Shown: positions 54,001 to 60,875, counted from the first letter of the stretch. The stretch: DNA of 64,000 bases from Cyclobacteriaceae bacterium (GCA_016787565.1 JAEUUG010000015.1:1-64000), one strand, 5' to 3'. Numbers and translations: made by a program. The notes: generated by a model from the letters alone, not told the origin.

Positions 54001-54346
54001 ACTGTTTCGCATCGGCCTCCAGTCTAACATCAATCGATGTTTTGCCGGCCAGTGCAACATCCTGGGTTGTATAGCCAACGAAGGAAATCGTCAGCACGGC
54101 ATCCGCAGAAATAACATCAATACTAAACATTCCTTGTGCGTCAGTGATGGTACCTGCTGTTGAACCCTTAACCAATATATTGGCACCGGGTATGGCAGAA
54201 CCATCTTCACTGGAGGCTACCTTTCCGGTAACACGTGTTTGCGCATAACTTGCACAAACCAACAGAAGCATGAAGGCCAATGTCATGAAAGCATTGGCGG
54301 GTCGCATTCCTAAAGAAGATAGTTTCTTTAGTAAATTTTTGTTCAT
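51050..54346 (-). CDS. SusC/RagA TonB-dependent transporter (locus 2, phosphonate region)
   Basis: A 1098-aa receptor: long signal region (to about residue 36, ASYAQ), carboxypeptidase-like regulatory domain (VTGKVASSEDGSAIPGANIL), TonB box area QLSEVVVTALG, plug (GRPDLLLRGRSPLFVVDGVP) and barrel ending RRYGVNLNITF. No STN domain is present, so no anti-sigma signalling is expected. It is divergent from the XRE-cupin regulator, with a 393-bp intergenic region holding a strong hairpin and a palindromic site. The ligand is inferred from context to be a phosphonate or phosphorylated compound. Confidence 0.94.
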   Translation of the reverse strand: MNKNLLKKLSSLGMRPANAFMTLAFMLLLVCASYAQTRVTGKVASSEDGSAIPGANILVKGSTAGTITDAQGMFSIDVISADAVLTISFVGYTTQDVALAGKTSIDVRLEADAKQLSEVVVTALGIQKDKSKLGYAVQDVKGDDLLKARDPNPINNLAGKVAGLTVAASPELLGRPDLLLRGRSPLFVVDGVPIQSDTWNISPDDIESYTVLKGPAASALYGSRGQNGAIQITTKRGSKDKRGFSVEFNSSNTIEDGFLAIPKVQDEYGPGDHGRYAFGDGKGGGLYDSDYDIWGPKFEGQLIPQYDGVVDPNNDYTTVFPSGTTYTGNIIPTPWTARGKDNLQRFLRPGFLTSNNIAVSASGENYDLRFSTSYNYQQGIVPNTQLNSNNFNITAGVDLSSKVRFETNINYNYQYTDNIPDVTYGPNSLIYNVILWGGADWSMDEMKDYWQEGKEGIQQIYADYTRYNNPWFSAYEWLRGHNKKDVYGYMLLKWQMTDWLEVVGRTQINSYDLIRTEKFPYSGTTYGREQAKGDYREDKRTLFENNTDFMLNFKKDLSDDFKLNASFGGNLRSFSYRSSYTTTDYLNVPGWYNLANSLNPVKAFNYEAPMQVLSWYGYADLSFRDFLNLSVTGRTDQHSTLPEKNNQYFYPSVSLSALLSEALELPAAISYLNVRGSFAKVSGALTSSIIGPIPSVSLTGNPLGYGSTYTSPYDGPTYVNAPVYSTSLQYNNQPAAYYTNTITNPNLEPSASASWETGLEAKFLSNRVGVDVAYFESVDGPGIYNLPISEASGYTTALVNGVKTKRKGWEVVLNASPVSNNDGLKWDVLVNWSTYKEYIEEIYGDNQNLDAFRQVGERIDQFWGSAIVKTADGQMVNTADGRPIPLTSLNGNARRFLGYTNPDWSWGINNKFSYKNFGLSFQFDGRVGGVIANYVQQQTFRGGRHIETVQGEMGEARYQDYLGVKSWVGPGVVVTSGTPTIDREGNITNAGELTFAPNTNATFLQDWISRYYNTNESNIMSRSYAKLREVVLTYNVPAGVLERTFMKRASVSFIGRNLLYFAEKKDIDIEQYANYGATGSGLQTPTLRRYGVNLNITF

Positions 54347-54441
54347 AGATTGTTTTGGTTTTGGTTAAAAATCCTTTTCAGTCAAAACCATAGTCAAACT
54401 GGCTAATACCATTTTCATGGGATGCTGGTTTGCTTTCAATG

Positions 54442-54475
54442 ACCGGGATCGCTGCAACGATCCCGGTATTTTTTT
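54442..54475 (+). terminator. Plus-strand intrinsic terminator antisense to the SusC leader
   Basis: A 10-bp perfect stem ACCGGGATCG (54442-54451)/CGATCCCGGT (54458-54467), six-base loop CTGCAA, then ATTTTTTTC. No annotated plus-strand gene ends before it; SusC lies on the other strand. It could end an antisense RNA arising from the 5' part of the SusC gene, or be a leader hairpin of the SusC mRNA. Confidence 0.75.
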
Positions 54476-54711
54476 CACTATGGCGTTAAATCTTGCGTCA
54501 AAGGTTGACAAAGGAATTGATGTTCCCTTTAGGGCAATATTAACGCTGCATTAAACTTCCATCGTCAAAATGAATCTTCGGTGAACGAAAACACAATTGA
54601 CAAATACGAAACTTGCCAATTGATTTCATTTTATAAGAAATACTAATAACATTGATTTAACGAAGGCGTTACCACATTTTGATAAGCCCCTACACGCACC
54701 AACTTTTTCAT

Positions 54712-54732
54712 ATGTTTACCAGCAGTAAACAT
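54712..54732. promoter_or_regulatory. Perfect palindrome, candidate operator of the XRE-cupin regulator
   Basis: ATGTTTAC (54712-54719), spacer CAGCA, GTAAACAT (54725-54732). It ends 7 bases before the regulator ATG, a position suited to autorepression. The half-site ATGTTTAC recurs at 60230-60237 before the PhnZ-like gene. Confidence 0.55.
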
Positions 54733-54739
54733 TTTCACT

Positions 54740-55315
54740 ATGATCAACAATGAAGTTGTCGGGCGCATCGCTCAGAAAATCCGCACCACACGTTTAGAAA
54801 AAAACATGACGATACAGCAACTGGCCACGCGGATTCATGTGAGCAAAGGACTGCTATCGAAAATTGAAAACTCACGCACGGTTCCATCACTGCCGGTTTT
54901 CATCACCATCATCCAGGCACTTGAAATTTCCCTGAAGGAATTTTTTCAGGATGTGGTGTTGGTTAACGGTAAAGATTTTTTGCACGTGAAGCGCAACGAC
55001 TACACTCCCCTGGAACGCGAAGGAAGAGCAGGCTTCAACTATCAACATGTACTTTCACAGAATATTTCCACATGCGCTATGGAGGTGGTATTGTTAACGC
55101 TTGATCCGGGCGCCAAAGGAAGACCCACGACCACCGATGGCTATGAACTCAAATATATCATCTCTGGAAACTGTGAGTACCACCTGCACAATGAAGTGAT
55201 ACAACTGGAAGAAGGCGACTCTATATTCTTTGACGCTTCCGTACCGCACTTGCCCATGAATAAGTCGAGAAGAAAAGTGGTGATGCTGGTAATTTATTTC
55301 TTAATGCCGAAATAG
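54740..55315 (+). CDS. XRE-family regulator with cupin sensor domain
   Basis: A 191-aa transcription factor. The N-terminal helix-turn-helix (residues about 8-65) reads IRTTRLEKNMTIQQLATRI, then VSKGLLSKIENSRTVPSL. The C-terminal cupin_2 domain (about 115-185) has LTLDPGAKGRPTTTDGYELKYIISG and LEEGDSIFFDASVPHLPMN. Regulators of this build commonly sense small amino acids, amines or sugar-like ligands and control adjacent catabolic genes. Here it stands between the divergent SusCD genes and the FAD oxidoreductase/PhnX/PhnZ-like genes, making it the likely specific regulator of the locus. Confidence 0.92.
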   Translation: MINNEVVGRIAQKIRTTRLEKNMTIQQLATRIHVSKGLLSKIENSRTVPSLPVFITIIQALEISLKEFFQDVVLVNGKDFLHVKRNDYTPLEREGRAGFNYQHVLSQNISTCAMEVVLLTLDPGAKGRPTTTDGYELKYIISGNCEYHLHNEVIQLEEGDSIFFDASVPHLPMNKSRRKVVMLVIYFLMPK

Positions 55316-55340
55316 GAGAAGTCATCCGAAAATTATTGCA

Positions 55341-55400
55341 TCATTAAGATCCCGATGATCATCAGATGATAATCGTGCGAAGCAATCTCCTGTTCAGCGT
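55341..55400. repeat. Decayed relative of the 48.2-kb palindromic element
   Basis: TCATTAAGATCCCGATGATCATC, AGAAGC-like and CAATCTCCTGTTCAGCGT segments follow the left half of the 48209 element (TCATTGCGATCCCGATGATG ... GCAATCCCCAGTTCTGAGG) in the same order with many changes. It separates the convergent regulator and FAD oxidoreductase genes. Confidence 0.55.
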
Positions 55401-55427
55401 GAATTGAAGAACAGCACTGTCCATCTG

Positions 55428-56549
55428 TCACAATTTTGCAATATGCTCTTCGGCCAGGCCGAAGCTGAGTGTCATGCCGGCACCGCCCAAACCATTTACA
55501 ATGGTTACTCCTGGTTCAGGTTCTACCACCAGATTGGTAGTTCCCTCAACTTTCGGATAAACACCGTGCCATCGTTCTGTGATGGTAAGTTTTCCAACAT
55601 CAACAAAAGAATTCAGGTAGTCGAGAATAATATCATTCACTTCTTCTAAATCAAAAGGCTCCACTGTTTTGCTGTAGTGGTGTGAATCGCCAATGATTAA
55701 TTCCCCGAGCTGATTTTGCGCCAGCAGTACATGCACACCATGTTTTTTAAAAGTAGCTGACGCAGCGTCATATCGTGCATCAACTTTTTGCAGCGAAGCA
55801 CATTTGGCAAACGCTGCATAATGACGAAGCGTAAGACCGGCACACAATGACGGGCCAAGCCTGAAAGGTTTCTCAGGAACCGCTTTCAGCATCTGCAGTT
55901 TACATTTCTTTACAGGATGCAAATCAAACACTTCCGGATACAGTGTTTCGAAATCTGCACCATTGCAAACAAACACTTTCTCCACTTTCCACGACTCACG
56001 TGCTGTTTTGACTACCGGTAAATCAATGGAGGTAACAACATGACCAAATTTTAGTATCAGTCCATACTTTTCCACCAGCCACATCGGAATTCTCCGGATC
56101 GCTTCCCGCGAATAAACCGTTCCTTCGGTGGCGCTCCATAATCCTCCTTTCAACCTCTGACGTTTTACCACCGGTGATTTGCCGATCACTTCATCGGCTG
56201 TCAGCAACTGGCATTGGAATGACTCCTTATATAAGGACATAAATTCTTCCAGCACATCGCGCTCGTCATCGTGGTAAACCACGTGCATCGATCCGTTGAG
56301 GTGCGACCAAAATCCAGCCTGCGCGGCAACATCGATCCAATGTTGTCGGCTGCGCATCGCGCGATCAAGATTGATTCCGGGTTCTTGCCCGATGGGCCAC
56401 AGTAATCCGAAATTTCTGACGGAAGCGCCCACAGCAAACTGATCACGTTCAAATAATACGACCCGATATCCTTTCTTTAACGCCATGTAGGCATGTGCCA
56501 ATCCAACAATTCCTCCACCGACAATGGCAATATCTGCTGTACGATCCAT
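55428..56549 (-). CDS. DAO-type FAD-dependent oxidoreductase of phosphonate clusters
   Basis: A 373-aa flavoprotein of the glycine oxidase/sarcosine oxidase fold. The dinucleotide motif is IAIVGGGIVGLAHAYMALKK, with a VVLFER ribose-binding segment, VRNFGLLWPIGQEPG and the C-terminal GLGGAGMTLSFGLAEEHI. It resembles the subgroup (TIGR03364 type) recurring beside phosphonate genes. Related cluster enzymes are known to oxidise N-methyl-aminoethylphosphonate, and some also aminoethylphosphonate, to phosphonoacetaldehyde. A PhnX-like hydrolase 3 kb away could take that product. No signal peptide is visible, so it is cytoplasmic. Subgroup assignment is by pattern memory, not alignment. Confidence 0.82.
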   Translation of the reverse strand: MDRTADIAIVGGGIVGLAHAYMALKKGYRVVLFERDQFAVGASVRNFGLLWPIGQEPGINLDRAMRSRQHWIDVAAQAGFWSHLNGSMHVVYHDDERDVLEEFMSLYKESFQCQLLTADEVIGKSPVVKRQRLKGGLWSATEGTVYSREAIRRIPMWLVEKYGLILKFGHVVTSIDLPVVKTARESWKVEKVFVCNGADFETLYPEVFDLHPVKKCKLQMLKAVPEKPFRLGPSLCAGLTLRHYAAFAKCASLQKVDARYDAASATFKKHGVHVLLAQNQLGELIIGDSHHYSKTVEPFDLEEVNDIILDYLNSFVDVGKLTITERWHGVYPKVEGTTNLVVEPEPGVTIVNGLGGAGMTLSFGLAEEHIAKL

Positions 56550-56683
56550 AGGTAATGGTGCTGATTTAAAAGCTCAAATATTACCGATTAGTTTCTGGTG
56601 AACAACCGAATCAGATTATACTTCTATTAAGATTGTGCTTTGTGCTTTTGTATGCTACTTTACAGTGTAACTTTCGCACGATC

Positions 56684-57532
56684 ATGTGGGCCAATTATCA
56701 TACACACAGTAGTTTTTGTGATGGCAAGGGTGAGCCAGCCAACCATGTGCAACGCGCGCAGGAAAATAAAATGGTTAGCCTTGGTTTTTCATCGCATGCC
56801 CCATTGCCGTTTGCCTGCAACTGGTGTATGAAAAATGAAAATCTGCACCGGTATCTTCAGTTGATAGAAAATTTACGCCATAACACGTGCAACATAACGC
56901 TGCACAAAGGTTTGGAAATTGATTACATCCCGGATGTAATTTCACCCCTTGATTATAAAGACCAACTGGATTACACTATTGGCTCGATTCATTTTGTCGA
57001 TTCATTCCCGGATGGAAAGCGCTGGGAAATTGACGGACCCCATGCATCTTTTCTGGATGGATTTGAAACTATTTTTAACAATTCTATAGAGGATACCATA
57101 GCCCGGTATTTTGAACTGACGCGCGAAATGATCGTAAAAGCCTGTCCGGATATTGTGGGCCACCTCGATAAAATTAAAATCCAGAACATCGATGGAAAAC
57201 TTTTCAGCGAGGAAGATGCATGGTACCGCGATGAAGTGTACCAAACATTGGAGGCGATTCGTCAATCGGGTGCCATCATCGAAGTCAACACCCGTGGGCT
57301 GTATCACAAAAAAATAAGCACCACTTACCCGAGTCCATGGATATTGGAAAGGATCCATCAAAAAAATATTCCCATTACAATCAGCTCCGATGCACACCAT
57401 CCGGATGATCTGATCAATCAATTTGAACAAACCGCTGAACAGCTTATGGCCATCGGCTTTACAAAAATATCGATCTTGAAAGAGGGCAAATGGCAACCTG
57501 TTGATTTTACGACTCATGGCATTATCGACTGA
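56684..57532 (+). CDS. PHP-domain phosphatase (HisJ histidinol-phosphatase-like)
   Basis: A 282-aa metal-dependent phosphoesterase. Its metal-site motifs are NYHTHSSFCDGKG, GFSSHAPLP, KGLEIDYI, GSIHFVD, DIVGHLDKIK and ISSDAHHPDD, matching HisJ-type histidinol-phosphate phosphatases. ATG 56684 (MWANYHTH) puts the first His motif at the usual distance. It overlaps the DUF5690 transporter gene by 17 bp, which indicates coupling. It may be the histidine-pathway enzyme, but its place in a phosphonate cluster and its coupling to a transporter suggest a phosphorylated or phosphonate-derived substrate. Confidence 0.88.
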   Translation: MWANYHTHSSFCDGKGEPANHVQRAQENKMVSLGFSSHAPLPFACNWCMKNENLHRYLQLIENLRHNTCNITLHKGLEIDYIPDVISPLDYKDQLDYTIGSIHFVDSFPDGKRWEIDGPHASFLDGFETIFNNSIEDTIARYFELTREMIVKACPDIVGHLDKIKIQNIDGKLFSEEDAWYRDEVYQTLEAIRQSGAIIEVNTRGLYHKKISTTYPSPWILERIHQKNIPITISSDAHHPDDLINQFEQTAEQLMAIGFTKISILKEGKWQPVDFTTHGIID

Positions 57533-58829
57533 ACATTTTATAACACGCTGGCTGCGCAACAGCAACGGTTTCTGGTTTACCGTTTTTACATCCCTGGCGG
57601 CCTTCAGCTTGTATACCTGTGTGTATGCTTTCCGGAAAACATTTGCCGCTGCCACCTTCGATGGCCAATCGTATGGTGGGGTAGATTACAAATCATGGCT
57701 TGTCATTTTTCAGATCATGGGGTATGGACTATCAAAGTTCATTGGAATCAAGGTGATCTCCGAATTAAAAGCACATGCCCGTTCAATGGGCATACTCATC
57801 ATGGTTAGTATTGCCGGAGTATCGTGGCTACTCTTTGCTTTGGTACCACCACCCTACAATATTATTTTCCTGTTTACGAATGGCTTACCGTTGGGCATGG
57901 TATGGGGAATGGTTTTCGGCTACTTGGAGGGCAGACGGATGACAGAAGTATTGGGCGCAGCCTTGTCCGTTAGCTTTATCTTTTCTTCCGGCTTGTGTCG
58001 CTCAACCGGTGCATACCTCATTCGCGACTGGCATGTAACAGAAACCTGGATGCCCTTTGTAGCGTGTTGCATTTTCAGTATTCCACTCCTCATTTTTCTT
58101 TACCTGCTGGATAAAGTGCCACCACCCTCTACGTTGGATGAACAACTTCGAACGAAGCGACAACCCATGGATCGCGCGGAGCGAAAAAAATTCATCACAA
58201 CATTTCTTCCCGGAATTATTCTCTTCGTACTGTGCTACGTGTTGCTCACCATCTACCGCGACTTCCGGGATAATTTTTCTGCTGAAGTGTGGGATACACT
58301 GGGCTATGGAAACTCACCTGAAATATTTACGGCTACTGAAGTACCTGTTTCCATCGCGGTGCTCATCATTATGGGCAGTCTGATGCTCATCAAGAATAAT
58401 CAGCTTGCATTGATGCTGAATCATGTTATCATCGGCATCGGCATGATGCTGATTGGTGTGAGTACACTATTATTTGAACTAGAGTTTATCAATGCGCCAA
58501 CGTGGATGATTGCCATCGGACTGGGACTATACATGGGTTATGTTCCCTTTAACAGTATTTTTTTCGATCGGCTCATTGCCGCTTTTCAATACGTGGGAAC
58601 GGTAGGCTTTATTATGTATGTGGCCGATTCCTCTGGCTACCTGGGTAGCGTAAGCATTGTGTTGTTTAAAGAATTTGGCTTTCGGGAGTTGAGCTGGCTC
58701 AATGTTTTTATTTCATCGGGCTACATTATTTCCATTGCAGGAACGATACTCATTGCCGGTTCGATGGTATATTTTCATTTCCGCCATAAACAATGGAAAG
58801 CAAACACATCGGTTACTTCGCGGCAATAG
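57516..58829 (+). CDS. DUF5690/MFS-like membrane transporter
   Basis: A 437-aa inner-membrane protein with about 12 helices. The N-terminal region SLAAFSLYTCVYAFRKTFAAATF resembles the start of organophosphate:phosphate antiporters (UhpT/GlpT class: YAFRK), and GLPLGMVWGMVFGYLEGRRMTE is an MFS loop 2-3 type motif. In that antiporter family imported phosphate esters are swapped for phosphate. Its coupling to a PHP phosphatase and its location between phosphonate enzymes make import of a phosphonate or organophosphate a reasonable hypothesis. The gene overlaps the convergent gene 58813-59388 by 17 bp. Confidence 0.8.
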   Translation: MALSTEHFITRWLRNSNGFWFTVFTSLAAFSLYTCVYAFRKTFAAATFDGQSYGGVDYKSWLVIFQIMGYGLSKFIGIKVISELKAHARSMGILIMVSIAGVSWLLFALVPPPYNIIFLFTNGLPLGMVWGMVFGYLEGRRMTEVLGAALSVSFIFSSGLCRSTGAYLIRDWHVTETWMPFVACCIFSIPLLIFLYLLDKVPPPSTLDEQLRTKRQPMDRAERKKFITTFLPGIILFVLCYVLLTIYRDFRDNFSAEVWDTLGYGNSPEIFTATEVPVSIAVLIIMGSLMLIKNNQLALMLNHVIIGIGMMLIGVSTLLFELEFINAPTWMIAIGLGLYMGYVPFNSIFFDRLIAAFQYVGTVGFIMYVADSSGYLGSVSIVLFKEFGFRELSWLNVFISSGYIISIAGTILIAGSMVYFHFRHKQWKANTSVTSRQ

Positions 58830-59388
58830 TGCTGAATGTCTCCTGGTGATTATAAAATTCGATGATACGAATCGCATCGGAAGCCCGGTTACTGTTGAGT
58901 TTTTGCTGATGCATAAATCCGGTAAGCTGTGTCGATGCGATGTTCATCAGTTTAGGAAAGATACGGGTACGAAATTTTGATAGAGGAATGGTCGTATTAT
59001 TCCAGAAAACATAGTAGTTAAAATCCAGTCGGTCGTCAATACCAGGTGATAATTCACGTTGTCTTCGCCAGACGCTAATCTCACCGCGCAAAACAATTTC
59101 ATAAAGCCGATGCTGTACAACCGCTTCCAATGTATCACTAATAGAAATAAATTTTCGGTTTATGCTGGCCTGCCTATCATAGATATTCAGGGATTGAATG
59201 CGGTGAGCCGCATACACAGTTACCAATTCACCCTCGCGAAAAAGTACGATATCAAACTCACCCTTAACAGCCATTTCACCAACGCGCACCGCACCATCAT
59301 TCAAAACAAGAGAACCTGCAAACCATTTTACGGGGGATGCCTCCAGGCTGTTTGTGAAAAGAATCAGCAGAAAAAAAAGAATTCTCAT
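58813..59388 (-). CDS. Exported protein of unknown function in the phosphonate region
   Basis: A 191-aa protein with a signal peptide (MRILFFLLILFTNSLEA) and a beta-rich, charged mature part (GSLVLNDGAVRVGEMAVKGEFDIVLFREGE) that recalls periplasmic/secreted DUFs without a name I can give. No catalytic motif stands out. Its 3' end overlaps that of the transporter gene on the other strand. It precedes the PhnX-like gene on the DNA and lies downstream of it in the minus-strand reading direction, 50 bp away, so they may share a transcript. Confidence 0.65.
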   Translation of the reverse strand: MRILFFLLILFTNSLEASPVKWFAGSLVLNDGAVRVGEMAVKGEFDIVLFREGELVTVYAAHRIQSLNIYDRQASINRKFISISDTLEAVVQHRLYEIVLRGEISVWRRQRELSPGIDDRLDFNYYVFWNNTTIPLSKFRTRIFPKLMNIASTQLTGFMHQQKLNSNRASDAIRIIEFYNHQETFSTIAAK

Positions 59389-59438
59389 TACCTCATGGTA
59401 ACATTAACGTAACATGAAGATAATGATTTTGTAATGTA

Positions 59439-60140
59439 CTACAGAATAATCGGCTCAATTTTTAATATTTCCAACACTTCAGAAAGTTGCCCAATCAGGT
59501 GGGTATGTTTACTCTCATGCAACTCTTCGCGTGAAAAAGCTCCGGTGGTAACACCGATAACAAGGGCACATCCCGCTGCTGTACCTTCCTCCAGATCGGA
59601 AACCGTATCACCAACTTTTGCTACCCGCAGTGGATCGGTAACGCCCGTTATTTCCATCGCTTTAAAAATCAAATCCGGAAACGGCCTACCCCGTAATACC
59701 TCATCACTGGTGACACTGCCATCGATCAGATTATTTTTTACCCACCCCAGACGCGTTAACAGGGGATCAACAATCTGGCGATCAAAACCCGTATCGACCA
59801 CTACCTTTATGCCAGCGCGCTTCAAACTTCTGAACGTCTCCGTTACGCCTTCTTTCTCACCAACGCCCTGATCATTTTCGTAGAAGGCAATCATCTCGGA
59901 TACGAATGCCTTGTGAATTTCACTAATCCACCCATCGGTAATCGGACGGTCACCGAAATATCGTTTTTGCAACAACTCCCGAATGGCTACCGGCTTTGGA
60001 ATACCCATTACAGCATTGGCATCGTGAACGGATATCTCCACATCAAATAATGCAAGCGCACGTTGAAGCACACGATGAACATCCTGATTATCTTTTACCG
60101 TTGTTCCGGCCAGGTCAAACACAACAAGTTCAATTTTCAT
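59439..60140 (-). CDS. PhnX-like (phosphonatase-like) HAD hydrolase
   Basis: A 233-aa haloacid-dehalogenase-superfamily enzyme close to phosphonoacetaldehyde hydrolase. The nucleophile Asp9 sits in the phosphonatase variant FDLAGTTV (DxAGT instead of DxDxT). The cap domain contains MGIPKPVAIREL, whose Lys49 lies where PhnX uses Lys53 to form a Schiff base with the aldehyde. Later motifs are VDTGF, GRPFPDLIF and VGDTVSDLEEG. Start 60140 (MKIELVV) is chosen over 60179. With the FAD oxidoreductase it could complete conversion of (methyl)aminoethylphosphonate to acetaldehyde and phosphate. Whether Lys49 is positioned for that chemistry needs structural alignment. Confidence 0.85.
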   Translation of the reverse strand: MKIELVVFDLAGTTVKDNQDVHRVLQRALALFDVEISVHDANAVMGIPKPVAIRELLQKRYFGDRPITDGWISEIHKAFVSEMIAFYENDQGVGEKEGVTETFRSLKRAGIKVVVDTGFDRQIVDPLLTRLGWVKNNLIDGSVTSDEVLRGRPFPDLIFKAMEITGVTDPLRVAKVGDTVSDLEEGTAAGCALVIGVTTGAFSREELHESKHTHLIGQLSEVLEILKIEPIIL

Positions 60141-60229
60141 ATTTTTTTTATGCAAGTTAATTGTGTCTGTATGCAGCACAAGTTAAAATAGATGAATGTT
60201 GTTTGAAGTTTTTGTGTCCAAAAAATTTA

Positions 60230-60243
60230 ATGTTTACATAAAC
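60230..60243. promoter_or_regulatory. Half-site related to the XRE-cupin palindrome, upstream of the PhnZ-like gene
   Basis: ATGTTTAC at 60230-60237 repeats the regulator half-site exactly. GTTTA (60232-60236) and TAAAC (60239-60243) form a short inverted repeat around CA, so the spacing differs from the 54712 site. It lies 57 bases before the ATG at 60300. Confidence 0.35.
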
Positions 60244-60299
60244 GAAACAAGCACTTTCATACCACAAGGAGTTCTTATCTTTCACCAAAAGATTAAGTG

Positions 60300-60875
60300 A
60301 TGCAAAACAAGGTAAACGAAATTGTTACGGAAATTTTTGACCTCTACGAAAAGTTTGGTCATGAAGACTACATCGGTGAGCCCGTATCACAACTGGAACA
60401 CATGTCGCAATCGGCACAGTTGGCCCTTGCGGAAGGTTATGATGATGAAGTTGTATTGGCCGCATTCTTTCACGACATCGGACATATCTGTGTTAACACC
60501 AACGATACCAACACCATGGGTGGATATGGAGTGAAACGTCATGAACAAATTGGAGCCGATTTTCTTCGTCAAAAAGGATTCCCGGAACGAATGGCAAGGC
60601 TTGTTGAAAATCACGTTCAAGCCAAACGCTACCTAACATTTAAAAATCCAACATACTATCAAAATCTAAGCGAGGCGAGTAAGCGTACGCTGGAGTATCA
60701 GGGTGGTGTGATGAAACCACAAGAAGCTGAATTGTTCGAGAATGATTCACTTTTCGAAGTCAGCATCAAAATGCGTTATTGGGATGAGCAGGCAAAAGAA
60801 ATGCATGTTCCGGTGCCAGACCTGACGCAATTGAAATATTCCGCTATAAAAATTCTGAATGGGCAACCCAGATAA
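60300..60875 (+). CDS. PhnZ-like HD-domain di-iron oxygenase
   Basis: A 191-aa HD-fold protein of the phosphonate-operon HDIG group (PhnZ/TmpB type), which use a mixed-valent di-iron centre and O2 to split the C-P bond of 1-hydroxy-aminoalkylphosphonates. Numbered from the ATG at 60300 (a GTG lies just before), it has Tyr24 and Glu27 in DYIGEPVSQLEH, His34, His58-Asp59 in FFHDIGH, His81, His105 and Lys109 in ENHVQAK, Ser127, and Asp162 in MRYWDEQ. These follow the spacing of the PhnZ active site (Y24, E27, H34, H58, D59, H80, H104, K108, D161). With 1-hydroxy-2-aminoethylphosphonate PhnZ yields glycine and phosphate. No PhnY hydroxylase is in the window. Confidence 0.9.
   Translation: MQNKVNEIVTEIFDLYEKFGHEDYIGEPVSQLEHMSQSAQLALAEGYDDEVVLAAFFHDIGHICVNTNDTNTMGGYGVKRHEQIGADFLRQKGFPERMARLVENHVQAKRYLTFKNPTYYQNLSEASKRTLEYQGGVMKPQEAELFENDSLFEVSIKMRYWDEQAKEMHVPVPDLTQLKYSAIKILNGQPR

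Larger units (their letters stand above)
54347..54739. other. Divergent control region, SusC locus 2 / XRE-cupin gene
   Basis: A 393-bp gene-free region. From left to right it holds the SusC leader (54347-54441), a strong hairpin with a plus-strand T-run (54442-54475), an AT-rich middle without clear features, and a perfect palindrome (54712-54732) directly before the regulator start. No unambiguous -33/-7 pair is visible on either strand. Confidence 0.6.
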
